Below are positions 1 through 12,321 of a DNA stretch of 64,000 nt, in pieces. The position numbers and the translations under genes are program-made. Source of the stretch: Camillea tinctor (Eukaryota; Ascomycota; Sordariomycetes; Xylariales; Xylariaceae). The stretch lies in contig MU394068.1 in NCBI GenBank assembly GCA_022578605.1, positions 434,001 to 498,000 of the forward strand, read 5' to 3'. Within the stretch, counting starts at the first letter, position 1. Each line of letters opens with the position of its first letter. The notes under the pieces were generated by a model, which worked only from the letters and a program-made list of their open reading frames with translations, searched no databases and was not told where the DNA came from.

Positions 1-3000
1 CAACATGTTTCTGAGGCTGGGAACAGCCGTATAAGATACACCACCTTCATGCCGTACTGCCAGTCATGTAATACCTAAACTAGACTCACTACTACATACT
101 CCACTTTGGCTATATCTACAAGGAAGTCCCGAACCCCGAAAGGCTTACTTGAAGAGATATATATGTCAGTTTTTATCCGGAGTCTCGGACTAGGTAGTGG
201 AATACTCAAGCAAGGTTAGCAAAATACTAATTGGTTGATGAAATAGTGATACAATTTGCGGCTGTTTGATTTGCGCAAGGCAGGCTGTGGCTCAACAAGC
301 AAGTGTCTAGCCCAGCCGAGTTCTAAAGCTTAAAGGAGGTGATGTATTCAAACATATATGTGGGACATAGAAAGAAGAAAATATATTTCTAGCTACTATA
401 TTAGCGCATCCACCAAGGAGTTCCACTAGTTCATCTGCCGGACCAATATCTCAAGAGCTGAAAATACCTGCTTAATGATCGCTAAACCTATCACAAGGAG
501 CTGTTACAATTCAATAGCTTGGATCAAGGTGCACATTTCCCAACATAGCCTATGTATGGACAGTCAGACCTTTATTTACACTGTTACCTGGGCTGATCCA
601 CTAATATAAGAACCACGGGTGAGCTCAACGTCGCGTTTATTTCATGATAACATCGTTTGAAGATACTGAATTCCCGTTTACTTGGAGATGGGCTGCGTGG
701 TAGAACCAACTCAACAAGAACAATGCCATAGTCAAATGTGATCTTGTGATAGTAACATATTATGTAACAGTCGAGATTGTCTAACCTAAGATTGGATGAT
801 GGATCGTATTTCGACGGGCTCGATAGCCTCGACTTCTTTTCACTTGAACTACCCCGATGCCCCCTACACCCCCGGATTTTCATACAAAGTAAATTCATTC
901 AAAGAGTGCCGGGCTAATCTATATGTTATAGAAACGAAGATAACTCTGACATAGTGAATCTTCTCCTCCCAACTCATGGCCCGGAGAGCTAAGCTTCATA
1001 TGTCTTTTGACAAGGATATACACGTGCACGCGGCAACACATCTACATGTATTATATCGGTTGATTTTGAAGTTAGATGTGGAGCATCTCATCCCCTGTCG
1101 GACGCTAGGGACAATTCCAAGAGATCGGGACCAGCCGAGTACAACTTGAAACCGGGGAAAGCTTAACGAATAAACTGCCCAGCATCTTCCTACGATCTAT
1201 CGAATTCGGGAACCAGGGATCAGTCTCCTTCTCTGGGCTTCCGCTTGGCGCCTAGCTTCTTCCCTGATCTGCCTGTCTAAGTTCATCCTCTCGAGCTCGT
1301 CTTACGAGATGTTAGTAAAATGCCTGCTAGATGATGATGGGAAGGGGTGGACAAAGGGCAACTGTACCATTATCCGGCGGGCGGACTGGCATATTCCTTC
1401 CGGGTCCGATAATACGTCGAGGTCTCATTATCGAGTCCCGCATTATTTATATATCGCTATGCACAGGTTAGGAGGAGATGGCTATGCTGCATAAAAGGCT
1501 ATTAGTAACACTCAGGAGAAAGGGATTTGAGGTCTACATGCCTTGTGCCGTTGCGAGGTCGGATTTCGCAAGGTTCATCCGGGTTAGATCTGACGAAGAC
1601 TTCTCTAACTTTAGACAATCACGAAAAAGGACCATCAGGATGGAAATCAGAGGATACGGTTCGTGGATATTTGTACAGATAACATACACCAAGGAAAGAT
1701 TTATCATGTCGGCGCGGCGTGAAAGGGGTGCGAAAGTGGGCCCACCCATTCCTACTAGAGGTGATTTTCCTCCATGATTTGGCTGTATAGTAGAATCGCC
1801 AAGTAACAGTAACAGCCTGCCACCTATGCAAGAGATGCGGGAAGACGTTTCGACTCCCGCTGTCTATCTTGTGCTATTAAGAGTGGATAAGAGGGTATAC
1901 GACATGGATGTTGCATGGCATGATGTGGCTCCGTCTAGATCGTAACCCACGCATACAGGGGAGGTCCCGTGAATATCTTCACGGATACCGACAGCAAGCT
2001 CTCAGACACGTCCATATCAGCCATAAGGGAATAGTATGGGACGTTTCCTCAATGTCTCCACATGGACGAATTCAAAACTTCGAGGCATTCTTTCCCAACA
2101 TGTCGACAACTCGCTAGCACCTCCCGACACGAGTGGCAAATGCAGTCCATTGGCACCTAATTACCTATCCGACCTAAGGCATGCATGTGGTGCTTGTGAA
2201 GTATGCTGCTATCCGTTCTGCGTAAGACAAATCAGATGGACTAATCATATCAACAGTTCGTGGGTTAGTTGGCATGGACCGGTGACATTATAAAGATGCT
2301 GCTGAGCAATAGTGGTCAATAAGGGGTATAGGTTCTCGTGTAATTTCATGTGTAGTTGAAGTCCTCTCAACTGAGGTATTTATCTATATAGCCTACTTAT
2401 ATGCACCTATCATACTTATCCACCGGTAAATACTGATTCAAAAGTATAATGATTCGCTTTCTCCATCGAAAGAACATGGATATGATAGTAAGGATATCCT
2501 ATCTCGTGCTGCCATCTGTTTGAACATGTATTAATTAATTTTCTTATTTCCCTATGTCATATTTACGCCATATTGTGATGGTAGAACGATAGATATAGGT
2601 TACATCTGCATATGTATGGCGCTGTATCAAACCGTATATTACCACCGCATGTCATGTGCTATCATGGTATGGTCCTCGGGGAGGGCGTACCAACCAGTCA
2701 TTATCTATAGTTACGTAAAGCCAATACAAAATGTATTCTGAAATCTGACTTCTCATCTGTGACTCTTTGATACCTTGCATCCGGTTCCCCGGTTATGAGC
2801 GATTTTGATGATAGTAGAATTCAAAGTTCTAACCGCATTAGTGTGCTTTGAGGAAATCTGCGTTATTCGCTGCTGTTACTTGAATGTTACTGATGTAATG
2901 CCTTGTTGGATACCCTCCATTACAACTATTGTCTGATACCGACATCTCTTGTGAAATGTCGGGCAGCATTAGTACCTAAGTATTCGCCCCTGACGGCTAC

Positions 3001-3711
3001 TCAGCATAGCATGAAACTGGAGATAATGACAAGAACAGTACTACACTACGGCGAAAATGGAGCCATTCATGAATTTCCGCGTAATACACTCAAGGTCCCA
3101 ACCCCCTATTATTCATAGGGCTAAACCAGTATGTTGTGCACCCCGCCCTTATGCTACCTATCGTCGATCAAGCCCCTATGTCTCCTCCAGTCTGCAGGAA
3201 CACAGGGCAGTGTTCTAGAAGACTGAAAAGTGCTAGAAAAAAAGTACATATTATCAACGTTGGGTTAAGAGCAAATAAAATGTCTCGTGTGAGATCAAAT
3301 CATGCTCTTCCTAGAGATGCTGAGGTTGATATTTGGGCATTACTCCCATTTCAATTGGACTCTTCCTTTACTCCCTATTTTACTAGGTTAATGTTCTAAT
3401 TAGAATATGCTTAGATATGGAGATGTTTATCATATTATTGCTATCGATGCTTTCTACAATTTTCATATACTTCGTAAATTTCGAATAGCGAAAGATATGA
3501 TAATTCAGAATACCAGTTTTGAAATTGCTCTGATCTTTACATTTTAGGTCTGTAATAATCATCTTCATTACAGCACCGATCGTAGCAGACATGGGAGGTT
3601 ATTCCGGTGAGGCGATGATGATTTCCTCTCTTCCTCTAGGATCCCTTACTTATGCTCCCAGGTACAGTTCTTTTCACTGAAGTCGTCCACTCGTTTCCAT
3701 TCCCCTTCCAT
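1..3711. other. Gene-free, AT-leaning stretch
   Basis: I see no convincing gene here. Open frames reach at most about 104 codons, many lack an ATG, and none shows a recognisable motif or intron-consistent continuation. The sequence is unique-looking and moderately AT-rich. It could be old decayed repeat sequence, but I cannot identify a family by eye. Confidence 0.5.
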
Positions 3712-5504
3712 TCATGACAGATCCGCCTCATCCATGTTTCTGATGAATCTGCTGTACCACTGTACGCCTTTAATATGGGCAATGACACTGAGCTTTTCGT
3801 CCACCGTGTGGATCCCATCAAAGCCCTCTTGCTCCGAGTCCCATCCTGGGTCAAACCGGAAGATGTGTTTGGTCAGATCCCAATAATACCTCGTGTCCGT
3901 ATTTCCGGTCGCTATAAGAAAGTGAGTTAGTGGTGTCTTGCAGGATGAAGAGGCGGAAAAAGAATGTTGAAATACTTACTCATACCAGGAGCCATCAGCA
4001 CCTCCACACCATACAGACCACGAGTGGTACCGGAAAGCACCGAATAGGGGGTCACCGTGTCCACGGATGTCGGTGATACAGGAGCTGGCTCGAGTGTGTC
4101 CACATTGGCATTCAGCTTTATTGAGCGTGGGGTCTCGGGCTCGTCGTTGAAGGCCTGGACGGTGAGGTTGTACTTTTCTGCGATTTGGGTCGCCAGTTTG
4201 GTCAATTTGCTCTGGACATCAGATGGGTGGTCGCCAACATTGACTCGGTGGTTGACAAGAACTCTTGTTCGTTCAGGGAGCGCGTTGTTTTTCACGCCCC
4301 CACTAATAACATCGGCGGCCACCGAGGTAGTGAAGAGATACTTGACGTATTCCCCTTCGCGAGCTACCTCCTGAGCGAGTCGGTCTTTCGTGGCGCAGCT
4401 ATCTTCTTTCCACGAAGGGAGAAGTTTCTTGACCTTGGCTGGGAATTCTGGGCTATGAGCAGCACCACAGTGCAACATGCTGAGATAAGGGTTGTCGGAA
4501 TGAAAATGGGGCTCATATGGGTTGGCTTCAATCAGGGTAATGAGTTCAGACATGACTCCGATGCCGTTATGAGCTGGAGGGACTGATGAATGGCCTCCAG
4601 GCATTCGGATTATGATCTCAACATCGATATAGCCCTTCTCTCCAACGCCCGGGTTTGCGAAGGTGGACCCCCAAACGCTGGTGGTTCCTGCACCTTCATC
4701 GATGATCACTGCGGCGCCATCCTTTCCATACCGGTCAACCAAGACATCTGCTAGCTTAGCAGCACCTTCTTTACCGGATATCTCCTCATCGAACCCGAAT
4801 GAGAGGATGACTGTTCTCTTTGGCTTGAAGCCAGCATCGACAAGAAGCTCGACGGCTTCTAGAATGCCGATAAGGTTATTCTTACAATCCATGGAACCTC
4901 GGCCCCAGATGTAGTAGCCATCGTAGTCACCACTGTATGGTGGGTGCGTCCACTGGTTCACGGTAGACTCAGCTACGGGGACGACGTCTTGGTGAGCCAT
5001 GAATACGGTCGGACTCAAGCCCTCATCGGAGCCTTGCCAGGTGAATAGGAGACCGTGTGTGTTGACCTTCTCGAGCTTCAACTTGCTGTGAACGAGAGGG
5101 AAGGTATTCTCCAGATAGTCCGCCAGATCATACATGGTATCCCATCTCTTGTCCTCGCCAACGGGTCCGAGGTCGTCGTAAGACTCAGAGGGGATCTGGA
5201 TTGCACCAGCCATGCGAGCAATGGTCTCGTTGCGGAACTTAGATGTGGTGAAATAGTCATCCATCTTCACGAGGGACTGGCTGCTGCTGACTGGAACAAG
5301 AGGCTCGACCTGCGGACATTGTGCTACCGCCAAACCATCATTATATCTATTCTCATCTAGGTAGTCGAGAAGGGCAAAGGAAGCCTTGATCAACAAGACA
5401 AAAGCGAGCACCTGGACTGCAAGCGCCCAGGGGTATCTCCAACGCGGCGGCTCGACAACCGGACCAGGAGAAGGAAGAAGCGATTGTTTCTCTGTAAACA
5501 CCAT
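3712..5504 (-). CDS. Vacuolar carboxypeptidase S-like M20 metallopeptidase
   Basis: Two exons, complement(3980..5504) and complement(3712..3911), are joined across a 68-bp GTAAGT...CTAAC...TAG intron and give 574 residues. The first in-frame ATG is at 5504; upstream codons are non-ATG. One membrane helix (about residues 26-47) follows a short cytosolic tail, as in CPS1, a type II membrane precursor delivered to the vacuole. Di-zinc M20 ligands are visible: AHQD (His171, Asp173), GRGSMD (Asp206), DEE (Glu240/241), plus the dimerisation-domain GGHSSVP. Exon 2 supplies the family-typical C terminus: TGNTDTRYYW followed by a final segment ending NMDEADLS. It releases C-terminal amino acids from peptides and supports nitrogen recovery. 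The family assignment is secure; substrate range is inferred. Confidence 0.93.
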
Positions 5505-5583
5505 ACTGGGATCGTCTGGACTCAGGGACAAGAAACAGATCGTGTGTCGCTCCCGATAGTGTCGAAGGATTCCTTTTTTCCTC

Positions 5584-5674
5584 TGACCTGGGGAGGCAGT
5601 GCGGTGTATTTATCTTATCTGCAGGACACTCCCCCCTGTCGGATGTTGCATAGGCGAGTGGGATCAACGTGGCA
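5584..5674 (+). repeat. Duplicated fragment, copy A (upstream of carboxypeptidase S)
   Basis: This aligns almost without gaps to 8085-8177 at roughly 70% identity by eye. Shared words include GGCAGTGC, GACACT and CCCCTGT. Most differences are C/T or G/A transitions. The fragment lies just upstream of the carboxypeptidase S start. It shows no transposon ends and no coding frame shared by both copies. Confidence 0.6.
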
Positions 5675-6302
5675 TATCCTACCGAATCATGAATCATTAA
5701 TGACCTTTCCGTTAGTTACTTAGTCTATACTTACACTGGTGGTTTGGATAACCAACCAGCACATTGCGGTGTCAAGTCGTAGGTAGTCAGTCATATTGTT
5801 TATGCTCTTGTAATCAGCCATCGTCAATATTTCACTACTGACTTTGACTTCAGTCACTTCACGAGGAATATACACTCCAAGCTAGATATGAATAACTAGT
5901 GAATAACTAGAGTTGTTAGGAGCCCTGAGCTAGATCGTTAAGCCTAACTTATAAGTAACGATACTATCACATCTACATAGTCATAGTTCTAGTCTTCCGC
6001 ACAATAGCGTTGTACTTATGTAGTTAGTACTTGCTTATCTCTTCGTACTAATCCTATACTAATCCCATGTACACTAGTATGGGGGTAGGTACCTAATGTC
6101 GCAAGAAATGATGCGCAACTAAGGCCCGAAGGCCCTAGTTCAAGCAATGCAATGTCACTAGCCAAGTTATAGTGGCAGGTGGGTAGTGGACCACGCTAGC
6201 TACGGGAATCTCCAGCCGGAAGTATGTACCTAGTACTATGTAGGTGCTACCTAGCCCGGCTACCTAGGTAGGTACCGAAGTACGATTACGGAGTATTAAT
6301 GC

Positions 6303-6356
6303 TGATGGTGGCGCTTGTGGCAAAGCAATGTAGCTGTGCCACAAACGCCACTATCA
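6303..6356. repeat. Short inverted repeat (20-bp arms, 14-base loop)
   Basis: The left arm 6303-6322 pairs with the right arm 6337-6356 at 18 of 20 positions; both mismatches are C/T transitions. The loop is 14 bases. It may be a footprint of a small foldback element or a structured transcript. No target-site duplication is obvious. Confidence 0.6.
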
Positions 6357-6794
6357 CCTAGGTGGGTAAAAAACCGAGCTAAGCAGCTAAGTTATACTGA
6401 ACCGTGTGCAGCCGCTAATTTATATCCCTAGGGTTGGTGTACCACCCTCACTAGCTGGTACTTACTTAAGTACATACATCAGTACCGTAGACCTGACATC
6501 GGGTGGGCACTTTATTCCTGCATTTTCCTGGCCCTGTGGGCTTAATAGACCGTGATAATATACAGTACGGAGTACTAAGACATAACATCATCTCCAGTAC
6601 ATCATCAGTACACGCATTGGGTTTCACAAAATAGAACAATGAATCCCCTCGTCGTCACGTTGTCCGCAGCTGACGCAAGTCAAAAGGAACTACAGCTGAC
6701 CAGAATATACCCAAACAAAGAGAACTTCAACAACAACAGGGGCCAACAAGAGTGTCGAAGAAAGGTCGTCGATCAGCTCCGAATCTAGTTGAGA

Positions 6795-7436
6795 ATGACG
6801 AAAACGAGAACGAAAATAATGAGGACCCCGAGAACTTGCAAAGGAAAAATGGGACATCCTCGCTCTATCCAATCCTTTGCTTGTCCCTTCTACAAGCGAT
6901 ATCCAATGAAGCACCGGCGGTGTTCTCGGTGCGTTCTGTCAAAGATTAGCTATGTCAAGCAACACCTAGTACGATGGCATTCGGCAGGTATTTACTGTGC
7001 TCGCTGCTATCACACCTTTTCCAACAACGATGAGTTGGAGGAACACATTCGTCAACCAAAGTCCTGTAAAATAAAGGCTCTTAAACAAATGAATGGCATG
7101 ACCACATCTCAGAGGGAGCTACTGAGCCATCGGGCAAGCCAATCACAAGAGGCCGATGAGCAATGGTTTGAAATCTGGAATATCCTTTTTCCTGGCGAGA
7201 AGCGCCCTGCGTCTGTCTACACTGACCTAGGTCTCCCCGAGGAGGTCAATCTTTTCATGGACTATGTGATCGACAATCTACCTCGCGAGATAGAATCCCA
7301 TCTGCAAGATAGCCCTTCCCAGCAAAAGGATGGAGTGGAAGATTTTGTTAAGCAGTCATTATCTCGTTTAGCAGAGACGTGGAAGAAGGATTGGCGTAAT
7401 GGGGCCTTACCTCAGGAGAGCGAAGTCAACGGTTAA
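6795..7436 (+). CDS. Fungal C2H2-type zinc-finger protein, 5' end possibly frameshifted
   Basis: This is a 213-codon frame from the first in-frame ATG. Residues about 25-95 match the common fungal C2H2-type family: FACPFYKR, then a Cys-rich stretch, VKQHLVRWH, and YCARC with a downstream EEHI histidine. Known family members are usually longer and carry an acidic low-complexity N terminus. Just upstream (about 6740-6865) a different frame reads such a stretch (NENENNEDPENLQRKNG), while the annotated frame there is Arg/Lys/Thr-rich and atypical. This suggests an indel near the A-run at 6845-6849, caused by real decay or by sequence error. A start at ATG 6849 is also possible. The function is unknown, probably nucleic-acid or protein binding. 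Confidence 0.55.
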   Translation: MTKTRTKIMRTPRTCKGKMGHPRSIQSFACPFYKRYPMKHRRCSRCVLSKISYVKQHLVRWHSAGIYCARCYHTFSNNDELEEHIRQPKSCKIKALKQMNGMTTSQRELLSHRASQSQEADEQWFEIWNILFPGEKRPASVYTDLGLPEEVNLFMDYVIDNLPREIESHLQDSPSQQKDGVEDFVKQSLSRLAETWKKDWRNGALPQESEVNG

Positions 7437-10400
7437 TTTTCCTCACGATGGAGGATTGAATAAGTTTCAGGGTATAGATTTAGAATATTAAAAAGGACTA
7501 TGGATTGAAGAATCTAGTATCACATTCCAGGAACCGATAGCTGCATCCTTTGGAGCCTATGACGCCAAAATAGAACAATAAGCCAATAACTGTAGTATTA
7601 AGGTACCTATATAAACCTACCACTGATTGTTGCGTATGAGGGCATTCCCATGAGCGTAGGTACGCATAGGGGGTGATCACGTGACCTCATGATCTTGGCC
7701 TAGAGCCGTAGCCCCACTATTTTGTGTATATACTCCGTACTCCGTAAGGGAGATCGTCTCCCTCTACTTCGCAGATCGATAGATGAAGAATCAGTCTCAT
7801 GTGCCTCTAAACCAACGACATATATAAAAGCGATATTAGTATATTTGGAGGAAAATATCACATTAAATAACAGGTCGATATAGAATAAACTCCATTCTAT
7901 CTAAGCTGGTAGCCGCTGGAATGCACAGCGCTCTCCTATTTGGCCCTATCGGCGTAGGTACTCAGATATGAAAAAAAAAAATTTTGAAAAAAAAAAAGAA
8001 AATTGATGGTGAGAGTCATAGTTACGGACTAAATATGTCAGGGGCTAGATAGGAACAAAGAAGGTTTCTGTATATAGGTAACAGTGACCTTTAGAAGGCA
8101 GTGCAGTATATTGCTTTTATTTACAAGACACTTGCCCCTGTTATATGGCTACATAGTCAAGCGGGACCAGCGTAGCAGTCCCACTTTGATCCTAGCTATC
8201 TATCCAATCCGTATTCTATACGTAGTGTTGCGCCTATCAATACATCGACATTTGGAGTCGAGATATCCTTAAGTTTAGGTAGTCACCAATAACAGTCCCC
8301 GATATTACCTGGTGCAAATGAAAACATATCATCAACCTGGAAGAATATTCTCGAGCTGATGAGCTGTCAAGTCCGTCTAGTCTGGGTAGGTAGTCAACAT
8401 CCCGGCCCTGGCGGATAACGAATTTCCCCCAAGTTTAGTCGACTAAAACGACTAGGGGAGATGATCGGATAACGAGCACGAAACCGTGATACGCACTAAT
8501 GTGATAGATGCCTGGACCGAGAGGGGAAGGACTTTGGGGCTTAGTGTGGCTCCTAAGGAACAGGGATCTTACAACATCCCATGCGATTTAATATGTGCAG
8601 GTCATTCTATTCGTTGCTCAAACCTGTCTACCGAGTAATAACGAGAACGTCAAATGCAACAGCAGCAGAAGCAACAACTTCACTCACGATCGAATCTCAC
8701 TAGAGAGCAAGATTGCATGATCATAGATTGGGTTCTGACAATGCGTTGTGTTTGGGTGATCCTGCTTCATTGAATCCACCTTAGTGTTCACGATGCCTAA
8801 CAATTGATGAGACAGCCTGTAGATAGTAGATTCCTTGCGGCGTATCTTACCGAACTGGATCCTTGTAGTTGTAGCCAAATGGCAAATCCAAAACATCTTG
8901 GTCAGTCCTATCATGGAGACCTATGGCAAATTAAGAAGCAAAATATGATATAATATGTGTTATATTATCGAGGCTTAGATTTAACGACCGGATACGCTAT
9001 AGATCCTATTCCAACACGGGTAACTTCAGCTACTATGTGAGTTGCCTAGATACTATCTCGTATGTATAAGTGAATCAAGGCTTCAGATCTTTTTTCTTCA
9101 TTCGCTGACTAGGGGGAGTATGCTCTTATGTCAGACTGAGGTAGCAATCTAGCCGTAAGGATATAACAAATTACGGTAATCAGAGATATCCTTCCTCGTA
9201 ACTTATAAAGCCATCGTTTCCATGAAAAAGTTCATAAAACTTCATAACTCATGAACGATCATGAACTTCATAACACCTAGAGAATCGACGATCAGTTTTC
9301 CAGCCACTGGAGTATCCAAGCAGAACATAGTAGAACTTTGTGCTCAGGTTGACTCAATTCGGTCTGGAGGTTCAAAGGCTGATTGATAACCAAGAGGTAA
9401 GTACATTTCCGTTTCTGGATCATGTACATGCCTCCGAATAGATGAAGATTATATATAGGACTATACCGAAGACCTTATAGAGTCACGCAATGAATTGGGA
9501 ACTTGGGGTCGCATTACCACTTAGACCGCTCTCAGCACAGCCAAGTCGAAGTGAAACATAGTATCGTCTTATTCTAGATATCAGAGACGCCTCAAAGTAA
9601 ATGCGTAATCTAAGATACTGAACGAAATGCCTTCGGCCAATCCTACTGGCTACTTAAGGATCATGTGATTGACGGTTCCTGTGTAATGATGGTTGGCATA
9701 CAGACAAAATACTAATAGACAAGATACCAGAATTTGACGATATATTACGGTTCCCGGTGAACGACAGCGGGTGATGATCCTCGCCCGAGGCTTTTGGGAC
9801 GTAATCTTGTTTCTATACCAAACTATCTATGAAATTTACAGTTCTTCTTTAGCTTCTAATATTGTCTTAGTCCTTCGGTTCCCCCCCCTTGGGCCAGCTA
9901 TATCAAGTAGTTTACGCGATCGTCCACGTAAATTCATGGGTCAACCTGTTATCTCAACTGTTTGACTGCTTCCCCTTTCTATGAATACAGCAAATATTGA
10001 AGCAGGCTGGTTCATCGACATGTATTAGCAGGACTGGACTTTTGAAGACGGCCAGTAAGCATTGAGGCTTTTTCGATATGAAATCGTGATTAGATGTGCG
10101 CTTTTGCTCAGATCAACGGAGGGACATGCTGCGAGAAAATACCCACCAAATTGGTACACGGTGAATTGTGCAAAAGTTTCAAAATATAACTACTTCAAAT
10201 ACTTTGAGAAATACATACTGAGAGTCCCTTTATCTCTTAGAAAGTGCGTATCGTGCTTGTATCTTTTACACCGCATTTTCATGTCGATACGCCCACCGGT
10301 CCAGCCGAAAAGGGATGGCTAACTTGGGCCAGCTACGCTCAACATCGTCATGTCGAAACGGCAAATTTCACCCATTTGCCCAATCTCCAAGCCTACACTC

Positions 10401-11205
10401 CGAACTCATGTTGAAGTACTTTATGTTGAAATAGCAACATCTTAAGGATCAAGCAATATGCCGTTCATTATGTTCCCCAAAACCCTCTTCTATATGATTC
10501 CCGATTCCTTTTCTTTCGGTGTCTGGATTGCATGTTTGGATTTTGAAAAACCCCGTTCCAATTTCGTGCACGATATAAGCCACCTATGTCAGCACGATGG
10601 TACCCAATATTGCAGTTGTGGAAAAGAGATAGCTGATAGTAAGCCTGGTCGTTCTTGTCCGATCAAATCTGCTTCTTTAGCTACCATTCAACGAGGTTAT
10701 TCGTCGTGCGCAGCTATGATAGATCTACTGCAAGTCGAAAGTTTGTCATCGATACCAAGTCGGAGGTTTCTGTCATTTCCTGCAGGACTTCGAAGATCAT
10801 TCAAGTAGCTTCCACACGTGGATACCCACCTAAACCCCACAGGACCTTTGAAGAAAGTAAAGTATCAAAAACCTGGGAACCTTTGGATCAGTGAGACTTG
10901 TATCATCTATCCCGGATGAACCACAAACGCCGTGGAGGCAGGCTGTTCCCCCCACGTCTTCGCTCTTCAGCCTATGGGTGCAGAATGTAACCACATTGAC
11001 CCCATACGGGAGGGTTATGACATCGTTTGCCCAGCTTATCTGTATCAATATGCACTTTCGTATGGCGGCCGAAACGTTGCCCATATTCGGTTTTGAGCCG
11101 CATATGTAACATCTCGTTTGGAGCCGAGAAAAAGTTTATATGCTCTACAATGCTCCCTTACGGTGCATCGTCTTGCGTTTAATCCATATCAGCCGATTAG
11201 TCAAC
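7437..11205. other. Gene-poor intergenic region
   Basis: About 3.8 kb without a supportable gene. Contents are the second copy of the duplicated fragment (8085-8177), A-runs around 7971-7997, overlapping TACTCCGTA words (7731-7746), an E-box-like CACGTG near 7678, and a cluster of AACTTCATAAC/CATGAAC words (9225-9280). Open frames here are short (up to about 116 codons), mostly without good starts, and show no recognisable domain. Confidence 0.5.
8085..8177 (+). repeat. Duplicated fragment, copy B
   Basis: This is the partner of 5584-5674. The shared core begins TGACCT...GGCAGTGC and ends near CGTAGCA (CGTGGCA in copy A). The predominance of transitions, with copy B more often carrying A or T, would fit repeat-induced point mutation, though drift is not excluded. 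Confidence 0.6.
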
Positions 11206-12321
11206 ATGGCTACAGCTAATGAAGAAAGGCCTGTTGCTACTAGATACCCAGAGCCTGGGGGCTATGATAGGCTGGCCCAGTTTATGGGCCGGCACCCTCA
11301 GCTCGGTATTTTTCGACGCTTTGGAGCTCTCGCTTACGAGACCTTGCTCTACTACCAAGCAGAGATTTCAGATATAGAACAGCGCCTAAGGGGTCTTCGA
11401 GCAGCGAACAAATCTCCAGGAGATGGTCCAGGAGGTGATAATCGAAAGGAATATATGATGTCATGGGTCGAGCTCTTAGAATCAACAGAATCCGATGACC
11501 CAGACGATACCGGCCGGGAGCAGTTGAAACTTATCATGAGATTGAGAGATCTCATGGTAAAATACGGTATGAAAGCTCCAGATGCTGTGGCGTTGCTAGA
11601 AAAATAACCAGACATCTCTTCAAACAGAAAAGGCCCTCTATTACCACAACCACGCTCTGACACTGCGACGTCCCCACGGCAAGTTGCTCAAAGACCTGAG
11701 AGAGTGGATGGATCGCCCCCTTCTCGGTAGGATAATGATTTTCAGCTGCGACTACAAAGCTTGGACTAAAGACAAGGATATTGAAGAAGACCTCCTCACG
11801 TTCGAAAATTCCATGATGGACCACTTCACGGCGCTCGTGACTTACAGACTGACTGACATCTACCACAAGTTTGTGGGGCGGTATATTCATGTAAGACCCA
11901 CCACAGTCTCACGTAACTCAGTTAGGGGATCTTACGTTTTGTTAGAAGAAAACAGGTAAAAACGACAACCCTGTCCTCCCAGTCACTAACGAAGATGATC
12001 CCCATATGATCATCTACCCCCATCGAGTTGTCGCCAGGCTCACACGAACCATCACCGTGTTCCTTGCCTGTATGTTGCCGGTCATCTCCATCGCCATACT
12101 CTACACGGTTTCAGACACCAAGACCCGACTTGGTATCATCGCCGGCCTGACTGGATTCTTTTCCATCTCCATGGACATTTTTACCATGGCTACTCTGCCC
12201 GAGATATTCGCGGCCACTGCAGCGTAGGTTGTTCAGCACGTCCTGTGTGTAACGGATGCTGACTGTTGATAGGTTCGCCGCCGTGCTTGTGGTTTTTATT
12301 GGTTCCAATGGCAACAACTGA
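11206..12321 (+). CDS. DUF6594-domain membrane protein
   Basis: Four exons, 11206..11566, 11628..11890, 11946..12223 and 12273..12321, all joins phase-consistent, with introns of 61, 55 and 49 bp; 316 residues. It starts MATANEERP, followed by a GYDRLAQFMGRHPQLGIFRRF-type motif close to the family's opening GYPRLAxFMGRDPExAIFRRF pattern. The middle is predicted helical (EISDIEQRL, LKDLREWMDRP). The C terminus has three hydrophobic segments (from about residue 235) ending in the typical FAAVLVVFIGSN. DUF6594 proteins are fungus-specific and of unknown biochemical role. Members often sit in variable regions or near ankyrin and NLR-type genes, which fits this location 2.3 kb from the large ankyrin gene. 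The start was chosen by the conserved N terminus. Confidence 0.88.

Larger units (their letters stand above)
5505..6794. other. Intergenic region with short repeats and a hairpin
   Basis: This stretch separates the divergent carboxypeptidase S and C2H2-type genes and holds both promoters. It contains one copy of a duplicated ~92-bp fragment (5584-5674), the 20-bp-arm hairpin at 6303-6356, the palindrome TACCTAGGTA (6261-6270) within a run of CTAGGTA-like words, and two TACGGAGTA motifs (6287-6295, 6566-6574). I see no gene. Confidence 0.5.

Noticed and set aside
584..2293. Several frames of 61-104 codons near the left edge
   Set aside because: No motif, weak or non-ATG starts, no consistent splice continuation.
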